Assembly (NCBI RefSeq): GCF_006503695.1
Contig: NZ_SBIK01000003.1
Span: 33,501 to 97,500, forward strand
DNA: 64,000 nt
Source: Tepidiphilus succinatimandens
Lineage (GTDB): Bacteria > Pseudomonadota > Gammaproteobacteria > Burkholderiales > Rhodocyclaceae
Direction of reading: 5' to 3'
The position numbers and the translations under genes are program-made. A model generated the notes under the pieces. That model saw only the letters and a list, made by a program, of their open reading frames with translations, did not search any database and was not told the DNA's origin. Positions 9,113 to 17,869 of this stretch are shown one piece after another (the stretch's first letter is position 1; each line of letters starts with the position of its first letter).

Positions 9113-9705
9113 AACTGAAGTACCTGATTCCGTTCCTCATTTTCGTCGCGTTGGTCGCGCTCTTCGCCTACGCCTTCCGCCTCGATCCGCGCGAGGTGCC
9201 TTCGCCGCTCGTCGGCAAGCCGGCGCCGGCCTTCGCCCTGCCGCGGGTGGACGCGCCCGGGACGCTCGCCGGGCCGGCCGATCTGCGGGGGCAGCCGTGG
9301 CTGCTCAACGTCTGGGCCACGTGGTGCGTGGCCTGCCGCGAGGAGCACGCCATGCTGGTGCGGCTCGCGCGCGAGGAGGGGGTGCCCATCGTGGGGCTCA
9401 ATTACAAGGAGATCCGCGGCGACGCCGAGCTCGACGCTTCCCGTCTCTCGCCGCAGGAAGAGCGCGAGGCGGCGCTCCTGCGGGCGCGCACCTGGCTTGC
9501 CCAACACGGCGATCCCTATCGCTTTTCCGTGCTCGATCTGGATGGGCGCGTGGCGATCGACTACGGCGTCTATGGCGTGCCGGAGACTTTCCTCATCGAC
9601 GCCGAGGGCGTCATCCGTTACAAGCACGTCGGCCCGATCGACGAGCAGGCCTGGCGCGAAGTGCTGCAGCCGAAGTGGGCGGCGCTGGCGGGAGCAAAGC
9701 GATGA
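9109..9705 (+). CDS. ccmG: Thiol:disulfide oxidoreductase CcmG (DsbE)
   Basis: 198 residues: an N-terminal membrane anchor (~5-22) and a periplasmic thioredoxin fold. The redox motif is WATWCVACREEH (Cys-Val-Ala-Cys). YGVYGVPETFLID supplies the cis-Pro loop that marks the CcmG/DsbE group. It reduces the CXXCH cysteines of apocytochromes, directly or through CcmH. The start overlaps ccmF and the stop overlaps ccmH. Confidence 0.95.
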   Translation: MKLKYLIPFLIFVALVALFAYAFRLDPREVPSPLVGKPAPAFALPRVDAPGTLAGPADLRGQPWLLNVWATWCVACREEHAMLVRLAREEGVPIVGLNYKEIRGDAELDASRLSPQEEREAALLRARTWLAQHGDPYRFSVLDLDGRVAIDYGVYGVPETFLIDAEGVIRYKHVGPIDEQAWREVLQPKWAALAGAKR

Positions 9706-10220
9706 GGCGAGGGGAAAAACGTGAAAGCGGCGTGGGCGGCCTCGTGCGCGGCATCGCCGCCGTCGTGGCTGCGTGCTGCTTCGGTTTCGCTTGGGCGGCG
9801 GAGGAGCCACCCAAGGCGCAGCCGGTGGGCGACCCGGCGATCGAGGCGCGCGCCCTGAAGCTCGGGCACGAGCTGCGCTGCCTCGTGTGCCAGAACCAGT
9901 CGATCGCCGAATCCAACGCCGAGCTCGCCCACGACCTGATGAACCAGGTACGCGAGCAGCTCGCCGCCGGCAAGAGCGAGGAGGAGGTGCGCGCCTACCT
10001 GGTGGCGCGTTACGGCGACTTTGTGCTCTATCAGCCGCCCTTGAAGGCGAGCACGGTGGCGCTGTGGGCGGGGCCGTTCGTTCTGGCGCTCGCTGGGGTG
10101 CTTGCCCTGTGGCGGGTGTTGCGGCGCCGTTCGCGGGAAGAAATGCCTGCGCTCTCGGCTGAGGAGGCGGCGCACGCCCAAGCGCTGTTGCGCGGGGAAG
10201 GCAAGGAGGAGCGGTCGTGA
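9702..10220 (+). CDS. ccmH: Cytochrome c maturation protein CcmH (CycL domain)
   Basis: 172 residues: signal peptide (~17-38), a periplasmic helical domain with LRCLVCQNQSIAESNA (the redox CXXC) and a C-terminal membrane helix (~110-130). It binds apocytochrome and works with CcmG and CcmF. Here CcmH and CcmI are separate genes, unlike the fused E. coli protein. The ATG at 9702 overlaps the ccmG stop, and the stop overlaps ccmI. Confidence 0.94.
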   Translation: MRRGEKRESGVGGLVRGIAAVVAACCFGFAWAAEEPPKAQPVGDPAIEARALKLGHELRCLVCQNQSIAESNAELAHDLMNQVREQLAAGKSEEEVRAYLVARYGDFVLYQPPLKASTVALWAGPFVLALAGVLALWRVLRRRSREEMPALSAEEAAHAQALLRGEGKEERS

Positions 10221-11101
10221 TGGGATTCGTGACGGTGGCGGCGTTCCTGGCGCTCGCGGCCACGGGGTGGGTCGTCTGGCCGCTCGTGCGGCACCAAGGG
10301 GGGGCTTCTGATGAGGCGACCCAAGCACGGGCGGCGCTCGCGGTGCTGCGCGAGGAGTTCGCCGCGCTCGAGGCGGCACGGGCGGCCGGCGAGCTGGACG
10401 AAGCGGCTCATGCGCAGGCCCGGCGTGAGCTGGAGGCGCGGGCCTTGGCCGAGGCGCAGGCACTCGAGGCGCGCGTGCGGGGTCGGGAGATCTCGCCCGT
10501 GGCGGCTGCGCTCGTCGCGTTGGGGGTGCCTTTGCTCGCCGCTTTGGGCTACCTGTGGGTGGGATCGCCGCGCTGGGCGAGCGACGAGGCGGTGCTCGCG
10601 GCCACGCGCGAGGCCGAGGTGGCGCAGGCGGCGAGTGCCGCCGGCATCTCGCCCGAGCAGATCAGGGCGATGGTCTCGCGGCTCGAAGCGCGGCTGGAAA
10701 GCGGGGAGGGTGACGCGCAAGCCTGGATGATGCTCGCGCGCTCCTATCGCGTGCTGGGCGATCCGGCGTTCGTGGCTGCCGGCTGGGCGCGACTGGGCGC
10801 GAAGATTCCCCAGGAACCGGCGGTGCTCGTCGAGTGGGCGGAACTCTTGGTCGTCGCTCGCGGGGGGTTCGATGCCGAGTCGACGGCCTTGCTGGAGCGG
10901 GCCTTGGCGCTTGCCCCCGACGAACCCAAGGCGCTCGCCATGGGCGGGGCGGCGGCGGCCGCCGCCGGCGAGCATGCCAAGGCGGTGGAGCGCTGGGAGC
11001 GGCTGCTCGCCCAGGCGCCGGCCGAGGGGGAATTCGCCCAAACGCTGCGCGCGGCGATCGAAGCGGAGCGGCAGAAGGCGGGGCTGGCTCCGGGAAATTG
11101 A
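10220..11101 (+). CDS. ccmI: TPR-containing apocytochrome chaperone CcmI (CycH)
   Basis: 293 residues. There are two membrane helices (~3-20 and ~93-112) separated by a charged helical cytoplasmic segment, followed by a periplasmic tetratricopeptide domain (~130-285). This is the CcmI/CycH arrangement: it holds the C-terminal helix of apocytochromes for the CcmFH lyase. The start ATG at 10220 overlaps the ccmH stop (GTGATG). It is the last gene of the ccm operon and ends only about 20 bp from the convergent HDOD gene. Confidence 0.9.
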   Translation: MGFVTVAAFLALAATGWVVWPLVRHQGGASDEATQARAALAVLREEFAALEAARAAGELDEAAHAQARRELEARALAEAQALEARVRGREISPVAAALVALGVPLLAALGYLWVGSPRWASDEAVLAATREAEVAQAASAAGISPEQIRAMVSRLEARLESGEGDAQAWMMLARSYRVLGDPAFVAAGWARLGAKIPQEPAVLVEWAELLVVARGGFDAESTALLERALALAPDEPKALAMGGAAAAAAGEHAKAVERWERLLAQAPAEGEFAQTLRAAIEAERQKAGLAPGN

Positions 11102-11120
11102 ATCCTCGCGGGCCTAACGT

Positions 11121-11966
11121 TCAGCGAACGTTCGCGGCGGTGCGCTGCTGCGCAATCTCCGATTCGATCATGTCGTCGAGCTCGTCTTCGGTGAGCCCGA
11201 AAAATTCGGCTACCGGGCCGCGCGCCTTGTGCCATTCCTTGTCGCGCCCGATGCCCACCGCCTCGGCCGCCACGACGTCGGCCATGGCGATGAGGCTCAC
11301 GAGGTGCGGCACCTGCGGCGGCAGCGTCGTCTCCTCGAATACCGTGACGTAGTCGTGATGGTGGTTGATCGTCAGCGCCACCGGTTCGGCCAGGCCCCAG
11401 CGCCGGGCGAGAAAGAAGCCGACCACGGCGTGATGTGTCTTGTAGCGCTCGAATTCGTGCTCGGTGAAGGGCTTCTCTGGATCGACCCGGGCGAGCGAGA
11501 GCGTCTCGTGATAGTCGGGGTGCTGGCGTGCGAGCAGGGAAAAGCCGGTATCGTGCAGCAGCGCCGCCGTGTGCGCCATGGGCGGGGGGACGGTGCGCAG
11601 CAGGCGGGCGAAATCGGCGGCGGCCTCGGCCGAAACCCGAAGTTCGTCCCAGAGAGAAGGGCGCAGGTTCTTCGGCATCCCCAGCGTCGAATGCAGCAGG
11701 GCGTGCAGCACGATCTGGTGCGTGCGCTCGAGGCCAATCACCTGCAGCGCCTGGGCCACCGATTCGATCTTGCGCATGCGCATGATGCCGTTGGCCGCGC
11801 GCAGCACCGCGGCGGCGAGCGCCGGATCCTGCTGGATCATCTTGGCGAGCTTGGCGAGGTTGGGCATATCCGACTCGGCCTCGCGGGCAATCGCCGTGAG
11901 CACGTCGGGCGCAGGGGGGATGTCGAGCTGAGCGGGTTCGGCGAGGTTCGTCGTAGGGGTATCCAT
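11121..11966 (-). CDS. HDOD domain protein (signalling/regulatory)
   Basis: 281 residues. Residues ~20-215 match the HDOD fold: LAKMIQQDPALAAAVLRAAN in the first helices, then HTAALLHDTGFSLLA, an HD-like segment without the full catalytic HD set of metal ligands. HDOD proteins act in signal transduction (chemotaxis, cyclic-di-GMP, stress) and are usually not active phosphodiesterases. The start at 11966 is preferred over a GTG at 11999 because GAGGA lies 8 nt upstream. It is convergent with ccmI and divergent from the chemoreceptor gene. Confidence 0.8.
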   Translation of the reverse strand: MDTPTTNLAEPAQLDIPPAPDVLTAIAREAESDMPNLAKLAKMIQQDPALAAAVLRAANGIMRMRKIESVAQALQVIGLERTHQIVLHALLHSTLGMPKNLRPSLWDELRVSAEAAADFARLLRTVPPPMAHTAALLHDTGFSLLARQHPDYHETLSLARVDPEKPFTEHEFERYKTHHAVVGFFLARRWGLAEPVALTINHHHDYVTVFEETTLPPQVPHLVSLIAMADVVAAEAVGIGRDKEWHKARGPVAEFFGLTEDELDDMIESEIAQQRTAANVR

Positions 11967-12086
11967 GGGATCGGTCCTCGAAGCGGCGGCTGGAATCACG
12001 CCAAGGGTGCATCGGTTTCATGATAGCGCATGGACGAGGATCTCAAGAGCCATCGCCTGGGGCGTGAGGAATTTTCACTGGTTTGC

Positions 12087-12113
12087 TAAAGTTTCTTTGC
12101 GAATCGCCGATAA
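12087..12113 (+). promoter_or_regulatory. Sigma-28 (FliA) promoter of the chemoreceptor gene
   Basis: TAAAGTTT, 11 bp, then GCCGATAA: an exact match to the enterobacterial FliA consensus and its spacing. Transcription would start near 12120, about 20 nt before the ATG at 12141. This also argues against the upstream ATG at 12126. Confidence 0.88.
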
Positions 12114-12140
12114 AACCAGAAATCCATGAGGGAGGAGATC

Positions 12141-14162
12141 ATGAGAGGACAGAGTCTGACGCGCCGCATCGCCGTGGGAGTGGCGATCGCCACGGTGTGC
12201 TTCATCGCGCTGAGCACAGCGGTGATCGGTGGGCTGGAGTGGGAGAAACTGCAGCGCCGCATCGACGATACCATGAGCTTTCAGACGCGCGACGTGCTAT
12301 CGCGTCTGCAGATGCTGCACGAAGCCGTCACCGTGTCGATACGCTCCCAGCTCAAGATGCTCAAAAGCTTGTTCCCTTATGGGACTCGCGTCGAACTCGA
12401 TGCCAAACAGACCACGGAGATGGGGCCGACCAAGATGAAAGTTCCTATCTTTCGGCTCGGCGGAATCGAGATGAACGAGCGCTTCATCGAGGTCGATCTC
12501 CTCACGGAGCAGACGGGGTCCGTGGCGACGATCTTCGAGCGCGTCGGCGATGACTTCCTGCGTATCTCTACCTCCTTGCGTAAGGAAGACGGTTCACGAG
12601 CCTTCTTGACCACTCTCGATCGTAATCACCCGGCCTACAAACGCTTGCTTGCAGGGGAGGAGTACATCGGGCCAGCGGTCCTTTTCGGCAAAGATTACAT
12701 GACGATCTATGAGCCGATGAAATCTGAGGATGGCAAGGTGTTCGGAGCCTGGTTCATCGGCTATCCCATGGGCAGCCTGTTGACCAAGTTTCGTGATTCG
12801 GTTGCCAGTATCAAAATAGGCAGAACAGGCTATGTCTACGTGCTCGACAAAGATGGATACCTTCGTTTTCACCCATCGTTGGAGGGGAAAAATATACGCC
12901 AAATGCGTGATGCCAATGGGTTTGACTTTATTGGCGAAATGCTGGAGAAGAAAAATGGGATCATTCGTTATCAATGGATCGATCCGGACAAAGACAAGCC
13001 GCGGGAGAAAGTCGCCGCCTATGCCTATTTTCCCGAATGGGATTGGTTGGTCGTCTCTTCGGCATACGCCGACGAGCTCACGGAGGATCTCTTTGGCAAT
13101 ATCCTGCGCAATTCACTTGCGTCTGTCGGGGAAGCGGTTTTGCTTGCCCTGGTGATGGTGTGGCTGGTGCGCCGGGCCTTGCGTCCGCTCGAAGCCTTCG
13201 TGGGGGTGACCGAGCGCATGGCTTCGGGCGATCTGAGCGAGCCCTTACGCTACGAGCGGCCCGACGAGCTGGGGCGCCTGGCCACGGCCATCAACCACAT
13301 GCGCTCGGAGCTGGCCGGCTTGATCGGCGCCTTGCAGCGCGAGGCGGGCGATGTGGCCCTGCGGGCGCAGGCGATCGAGCGGCAGGCCGAGGAAGTGCAG
13401 CAGCGCATCGCCGTCCAGGCCGACGATACGCAGGCGGTGGCCGCGGCCATGGAGGAGTTCAGCGTGGCCTTGAATCAGCTCGCGCAGCACATGCGCGAGA
13501 CGGCGCAGCGGGCGCAGGCCTCGATGGCCAAATCGGACGAAGGGGCCGAGACGATCGCCGCGGCGATCGAAGGGATGAACCAGATCGCGCACATCGTGGA
13601 AACGGCGGCCGAGCGCATCCGCACGCTGGATGGATTCTCGCAGCAGATCTCGACCATCGTGGCCACGATCCGCGAGATCGCCGACCAGACGAATCTGTTG
13701 GCGCTCAACGCGGCCATCGAGGCGGCGCGCGCCGGCGAGCAAGGCCGGGGCTTCGCCGTGGTGGCCGACGAAGTGCGCAAGCTCGCCGAGCGTACCGGCA
13801 GCGCCACGCAGGAGATCGGCGAGATGATCGCCAAGATCCAGCGTGCGACGGGCGAAGCCGTGTCCGGCATGAATGCCGGCGTGACCGAAGTCCAGCGAGG
13901 GGTGGAGAATGCCCGTCAGGCGCGCAGTGCGATCGATGAAATCCGGCAGGAATCGGCCGAGACGGCGCGCGCAGTGCAGGAAGTGGATCAGGCGCTGGAG
14001 CAGCAGACCGAGGCGGTGCACACGATCGCGCAGCGGGTCGAGCGCATCGCCGGCAGCGCCGAGGCGTCCGTGGCTTCGGCCAAGGCGAGCGAAGCCGAAG
14101 CCAGGGCCCTGCAGGCCGCGGCTGCGAGCCTACGCCAACGGGCCGAGCATTTCAAGGTGTGA
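12141..14162 (+). CDS. Methyl-accepting chemotaxis protein with periplasmic Cache domain
   Basis: 673 residues: a membrane helix at the N-terminus (~10-32), a ~290-residue periplasmic sensor resembling the Cache_3-Cache_2 type ([31 protein letters not shown]), a second helix (~330-350), HAMP (~350-405), then a long cytoplasmic coiled coil with the hairpin tip [21 protein letters not shown]. The C-terminus has no CheR-tethering pentapeptide. GGAGGAG precedes the ATG at 12141. The sigma-28 promoter puts it in the flagellar regulon. The ligand is unknown. Its last 11 bp overlap the end of the convergent alr gene. Confidence 0.93.
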   Translation: MRGQSLTRRIAVGVAIATVCFIALSTAVIGGLEWEKLQRRIDDTMSFQTRDVLSRLQMLHEAVTVSIRSQLKMLKSLFPYGTRVELDAKQTTEMGPTKMKVPIFRLGGIEMNERFIEVDLLTEQTGSVATIFERVGDDFLRISTSLRKEDGSRAFLTTLDRNHPAYKRLLAGEEYIGPAVLFGKDYMTIYEPMKSEDGKVFGAWFIGYPMGSLLTKFRDSVASIKIGRTGYVYVLDKDGYLRFHPSLEGKNIRQMRDANGFDFIGEMLEKKNGIIRYQWIDPDKDKPREKVAAYAYFPEWDWLVVSSAYADELTEDLFGNILRNSLASVGEAVLLALVMVWLVRRALRPLEAFVGVTERMASGDLSEPLRYERPDELGRLATAINHMRSELAGLIGALQREAGDVALRAQAIERQAEEVQQRIAVQADDTQAVAAAMEEFSVALNQLAQHMRETAQRAQASMAKSDEGAETIAAAIEGMNQIAHIVETAAERIRTLDGFSQQISTIVATIREIADQTNLLALNAAIEAARAGEQGRGFAVVADEVRKLAERTGSATQEIGEMIAKIQRATGEAVSGMNAGVTEVQRGVENARQARSAIDEIRQESAETARAVQEVDQALEQQTEAVHTIAQRVERIAGSAEASVASAKASEAEARALQAAAASLRQRAEHFKV

Positions 14163-15243
14163 GTTCGGTGCCGCGGTGGAGGCGCTGCACCCGTTTGACG
14201 TGGCACAGCAGCTCGTAGGAAATGGTGCCGGCGGCACGGGCGACTTCATCGACGGAGACGGTCTCCCCCCAGAGCTCCACGGCTGCGCCCAGGCCGACGT
14301 CTTCCGGCAGGGGGGTGAGGTCGACGGTGAGCATGTCCATGGAAACGCGCCCGATGAGCCGCGTGCGCCGACCGGCGACGGCCACCGGCGTGCCGGTGGG
14401 GGCGTGGCGGGGATAGCCGTCGGCGTAGCCGATGGCGACCAGGCCGACGCGGACCGGCCGTTCGGCGATGAAGGTGGCGCCGTAGCCCAGGGCCTCGCCG
14501 GGGGCGAGCCGGCGGGTGGCGAAGACCTTGCTCGTGAGGCGCATCACTGGCCGCAAGGAGGCGGCTTCGCCGGGCTCGGCGCCGGTGAGCAGCGGGTTGC
14601 CGCCGTAGAGCAGGATGCCGGGGCGGGCCCAGTCGCCGCGCGCCTGCGGCCAGGCGAGCAGGGCTGCCGAATTGGCCAGGCTCGTCTCCCCCGGCAGCGC
14701 GGCCACGCCGCCGTGAAAACGCCGGATCTGCTCCAGCGTCATCGTCGAGCAAGGGTCGTCGGCGCAGGCAAAATGCGTCATCCACACGGGGGGTTCCAAT
14801 CCCGGCAGGGCCTGCAGGCGCCGCCAGACATTCGGTGCTTCCCGGGGGGCGAAACCAGTGCGGTTCATGCCGCTGTTGATCTTGATCCAGACGCGGCGCG
14901 GCCGGCGCGGCGCGAGTTCGAGCATGCGCAGTTGCGCCTCGTGATGCACCACCGGCCAGAGGTCGAGCTCGGCGGCGGCTTCGAGCTCGCCGGGGTCGAA
15001 GGCGCCTTCGAGCAGCACGATGGGGCTGCGGATACCGGACGTGCGCAGGGGAAGCGCCTCTTCGAGAAAAGCGACGGCAAACCCGTCGGCGAGCGGTTCG
15101 AGCGCCTTGGCGCAGGCGATCGCGCCGTGGCCATAGGCGTCGGCCTTGACGACGGCCAGAGTTCGCGCGCTGGCTAGCCGTTGGGCGAGAAGGTAATTGG
15201 CGCGCAGCGCGTCGAGATCGATGGTGGCGCAGGAGGGGCGCAT
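14152..15243 (-). CDS. alr: Alanine racemase
   Basis: 363 residues. [10 protein letters not shown] carries the PLP lysine (Lys33) and ALGYGATF carries the second catalytic residue (Tyr254). The sequence covers both the TIM-barrel domain and the C-terminal beta domain, ending [11 protein letters not shown]. It makes D-alanine for peptidoglycan. The ATG at 15243 (MRPSCATID) is preferred over an upstream in-frame start at 15285. The gene ends inside the end of the convergent chemoreceptor gene, so no intergenic terminator is possible there. Confidence 0.95.
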   Translation of the reverse strand: MRPSCATIDLDALRANYLLAQRLASARTLAVVKADAYGHGAIACAKALEPLADGFAVAFLEEALPLRTSGIRSPIVLLEGAFDPGELEAAAELDLWPVVHHEAQLRMLELAPRRPRRVWIKINSGMNRTGFAPREAPNVWRRLQALPGLEPPVWMTHFACADDPCSTMTLEQIRRFHGGVAALPGETSLANSAALLAWPQARGDWARPGILLYGGNPLLTGAEPGEAASLRPVMRLTSKVFATRRLAPGEALGYGATFIAERPVRVGLVAIGYADGYPRHAPTGTPVAVAGRRTRLIGRVSMDMLTVDLTPLPEDVGLGAAVELWGETVSVDEVARAAGTISYELLCHVKRVQRLHRGTELTP

Positions 15244-15317
15244 GGTCGGAAGAAAAAGGAGATCCGGTGGGCCATGATAGCCCATCCGGACGGGGAAGAA
15301 ATGTTTCGGGCGGTATC

Positions 15318-15337
15318 GCGGCGCCCTTGGGCGCCGC
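15318..15337 (-). terminator. Strong hairpin after the cytochrome c peroxidase gene
   Basis: A perfect 8-bp GC stem (GCGGCGCC / GGCGCCGC) with a 4-nt loop lies 9 bp downstream of the peroxidase stop codon. There is no T-run, so it may be an RNA-stabilising hairpin or factor-dependent terminator rather than a classical intrinsic one. Confidence 0.55.
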
Positions 15338-15345
15338 GCGGAGAA

Positions 15346-16371
15346 TCACTTGAAGGGATCGGGCCGCGGCGTGTTCGGACCGGAAGGCGGCAGCAGCGGC
15401 AAAGGCATCTGCGGCCGTTCGCCGGTGAGGGTGTGCAGGAAGGCGACGACTTTCTTCAGCTCGTCGGCGGTGAAGGTGCGGCCGAGCTGCAGTCGCCCCA
15501 TGAGGGTGACCGCATCTTCCAGCGTGGCTGCCTCGCCGTCGTGGAAGTAGGGGTAGGTAAGTTCCACGTTACGCAGCGTCGGCACCTTGAAGTACCAGCG
15601 ATCCTCGTCTTTTTTCGTCACCGCCGCTCGACCTTCGGCCGGCGAAGTCGATTTGTACGGTTCGACCACGCCGAGTTTCTGGAAGGAATTGCCGCCGAGG
15701 TTGGGGCCGTTGTGGCAGGCGATGCAGCCGCTCTCATAGAAGATCTTGAAGCCCTCGAGCTCGGTGGCGGTGAGCGCCTTGTCGTCGCCCTTGAGCCACT
15801 TGTCGAAACGGGCGTTGGGCGTGACCAGCGTCTTCTCGAACTCGGCCATCGCATCGGTGATGTGATCGAGGGTGACGACGTCGGTGTCATAGATGGTTTT
15901 AATCGTTTCGACGTAACCGGGGATGGACTGGATCACGGCCACGGCGAGCGTGTGGGGCATGGCCATCTCGACCGGCGCCTGGATCGGGCCGGCGGCCTGT
16001 TCCTGCAGATTGGCGGCGCGTCCGTCCCAGAACTGGGCGATGTTGAGCGAGGAGTTGAAGACGGTGGGGGCATTGACCGGCCCCGGTTGCCATTTGTGAC
16101 CGATGGAAGTCTTGAGGTTATCCACTCCGCCCAGCGACAGGTTGTGGCAGGTGTTGCAGGAGATGATGCCGGATAGCGACAGGCGCGGCTCGAAGAAGAG
16201 CTGGCGGCCGAGGTCGACCTTGGCCGGATGATCGATCTTCGCTGGTTCGATCGGCTGGATGATGGCCTTGGCCTTTTCGCGCAGTTCGGCAGAGAGGCTG
16301 GGCTGGGCCGCCTGGACGGCGGAGACGGCGAAGACGGCGGCGATCGCGGCGAACAAGGGTTTGCGCATCAT
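15346..16371 (-). CDS. Di-haem cytochrome c peroxidase (CcpA/MauG family)
   Basis: 341 residues with a signal peptide (~1-21). The two haem sites are CNTCH (72-76) and CIACH (216-220). DLGRQLFFEPRLS at the start and NVELTYPYFHDG near the end are family hallmarks. The enzyme reduces hydrogen peroxide to water in the periplasm with electrons from cytochrome c, and its haems would be installed by the Ccm system encoded earlier in the window. The ATG at 16371 has GGAGG 6 nt upstream. An imperfect FNR-like site lies upstream. Confidence 0.94.
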   Translation of the reverse strand: MMRKPLFAAIAAVFAVSAVQAAQPSLSAELREKAKAIIQPIEPAKIDHPAKVDLGRQLFFEPRLSLSGIISCNTCHNLSLGGVDNLKTSIGHKWQPGPVNAPTVFNSSLNIAQFWDGRAANLQEQAAGPIQAPVEMAMPHTLAVAVIQSIPGYVETIKTIYDTDVVTLDHITDAMAEFEKTLVTPNARFDKWLKGDDKALTATELEGFKIFYESGCIACHNGPNLGGNSFQKLGVVEPYKSTSPAEGRAAVTKKDEDRWYFKVPTLRNVELTYPYFHDGEAATLEDAVTLMGRLQLGRTFTADELKKVVAFLHTLTGERPQMPLPLLPPSGPNTPRPDPFK

Positions 16372-16452
16372 GAAGGACCTCCGGCGGAAGAAAAATCTGT
16401 AAGGCGACTTTAGCCTACCTTCTCTTTTTCCACAGGGAAAAAGCGCCGAAGT

Positions 16453-16466
16453 TTGCGCTGGATCAA
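16453..16466 (-). promoter_or_regulatory. Imperfect FNR-like site upstream of the peroxidase gene
   Basis: On the minus strand TTGAT-CCAG-CGCAA has one perfect FNR half-site and one degraded half (8 of 10 consensus bases). It is centred about 88 bp before the start codon. A possible -10 (TAAAGT, 16407-16412) would place it near -60. This is weaker than the ubiU site and could be chance. Confidence 0.3.
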
Positions 16467-16514
16467 AGTTACCGCCGAGAGGCGTTGCCGATTCGCGACA
16501 GGGTTTCCGCTTCG

Positions 16515-16946
16515 TTACCGAGGACGCGGCAGGAACGGCAGTTCGATCTCGATCGCATCCAGCGTGTTCTTCACGAGCAGCCCCAGTTCGGTGTCGCCGG
16601 AAAGCGCCAGGCGCCGCTGGAAGAAAAGCGTGTCGGCGTCTTCTTCCCGGCGCAGCAGGGCGAGGAAGTCGCGGGTGGTGGCGCGCAGCGTCAGACGCGG
16701 CGCGACGTGCGCTGGCAGGGGGCGAAAACCACGTCGGGTGAGGGTGAGGGCGAGCCGCAAGCCGAGGTCGCTCACCTCGATGCGCAGCGGTTGCTCGAGG
16801 AGCGCGTCGAGCTCCGGCAGCGGCAGCCGGGGAAAGAGCAGGCGGTCAAGGGCGAAGGCGAGCACGGCCGCCGGCGGGGTCTGCGGCAGGCGGGAGACGA
16901 TCCGGGCGAGTGCGGGCGGAATGACGAAGCGGTCGTCTTTCATCAT
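16515..16946 (-). CDS. ubiT: SCP2-domain accessory factor UbiT (anaerobic ubiquinone synthesis)
   Basis: 143 residues forming one SCP2 lipid-binding domain. PRLTLRATTRDFLALLRREEDADTLFFQRRLALSGDTELGL is spread over the second half, with the FxRxLxxxGDTELGL end pattern typical of UbiT/YhbT. UbiT is needed for oxygen-independent ubiquinone synthesis, probably binding the lipid intermediates. The ATG at 16946 overlaps the ubiV stop by 4 bp (a second ATG at 16943 is possible), and the gene is the last of the ubiU-ubiV-ubiT operon. Confidence 0.85.
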   Translation of the reverse strand: MMKDDRFVIPPALARIVSRLPQTPPAAVLAFALDRLLFPRLPLPELDALLEQPLRIEVSDLGLRLALTLTRRGFRPLPAHVAPRLTLRATTRDFLALLRREEDADTLFFQRRLALSGDTELGLLVKNTLDAIEIELPFLPRPR

Positions 16947-17869
16947 CGGGCGGCAAGAGGGGAAGAAGAGGGGGCGCGGTACGCGAAGCCGCTTTCACCG
17001 TACCAGAAGCCGTTGCACGACTCTGGCTCGGGCGCGGGCATTTCACCCAGGCGTCGGGCGCGGTCGAGGGCGGCGATCCGCTCGAGGGTGCCTTCGGGGG
17101 CGGGCACGAGGCGCAGAGCCTGGGCGAGCGCGGTGGCTTCGTCCAGGCGGTCTATCAAGGACCAGGGGCGGGCAGAGAGCACCTGCACGCCGTTGAGCAC
17201 GAGGAAGTCGGCCCCCTCGCGCGTGGCGAGCGGCAGTCCGGCTGGATGCGCCAGGCAGCGGAATTCGCAGGCGTCCTTCTGCAGCCGGTAATGGCGGGCG
17301 GTGAAGCAGCGCGCCGAATGCGCCAGCGCAAGGGGGCCCCATACCGGCAGTTCGGTTTCGATCGTTCCCTGCTCCAGAGCGGTGAAACCCTCCAGCAGGT
17401 GCGCGAGCGCCGCGCGGGAGAGCTCCGGCGGCGGCAGCCAGCGGCGCGCCCCGGCCTCATGGAGCTGCGCGAGCGCATGGGGATTGTAGACGTTGAGCGA
17501 GGCGCCGGCGATCCAGTCGCGGCGGCCGGCGGCCGCGAGCAGGCGCACCGTGCCCATCTCGTTCGCCTCGACGGCGAATTCGTCCTGTTCCACCAGGCGG
17601 CGCACCCATTTGAGGTGCGATTCGGATTCGATGAGGGCGTAGCCGGCGAGGACGACGCGCTTGCCTGCGGCGGCGAGGTCGCGTCCGAGCGCGATCCAGT
17701 CGGGCAGGCGCAGCTCGGCGCGGCGGGCACAGACGGTCTCGCCGAGCACGACGGCGTCGACGGGCGCTTCGGCGATCGCCTCGTAGAAGGAAAGGACACG
17801 CCCGCGCGGCCAGAAGTAGGGGATGGGTGCGAGCACCAGTTCGAACGAAAGCGGGTTCATGGAGGTCAT
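16943..17869 (-). CDS. ubiV: Oxygen-independent ubiquinone hydroxylation subunit UbiV (U32 family)
   Basis: About 308 residues of the U32 peptidase-like family. The cysteines expected to bind the 4Fe-4S cluster are all present: GETVCARR near residue 45, SARCFTARH, and DACEFRC. The C-terminal CNGFWYG motif is also typical. UbiU-UbiV hydroxylate the ubiquinone ring without oxygen, with prephenate as hydroxyl donor in E. coli. The ATG at 17869 overlaps the ubiU stop by 4 bp; the ATG at 17860 is an alternative start. Confidence 0.9.
   Translation of the reverse strand: MTSMNPLSFELVLAPIPYFWPRGRVLSFYEAIAEAPVDAVVLGETVCARRAELRLPDWIALGRDLAAAGKRVVLAGYALIESESHLKWVRRLVEQDEFAVEANEMGTVRLLAAAGRRDWIAGASLNVYNPHALAQLHEAGARRWLPPPELSRAALAHLLEGFTALEQGTIETELPVWGPLALAHSARCFTARHYRLQKDACEFRCLAHPAGLPLATREGADFLVLNGVQVLSARPWSLIDRLDEATALAQALRLVPAPEGTLERIAALDRARRLGEMPAPEPESCNGFWYGESGFAYRAPSSSPLAAR

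Noticed and set aside
12126..12128. Upstream ATG as the chemoreceptor start
   Set aside because: It would leave almost no leader after the predicted sigma-28 start and has no ribosome-binding site; the ATG at 12141 has GGAGGAG.
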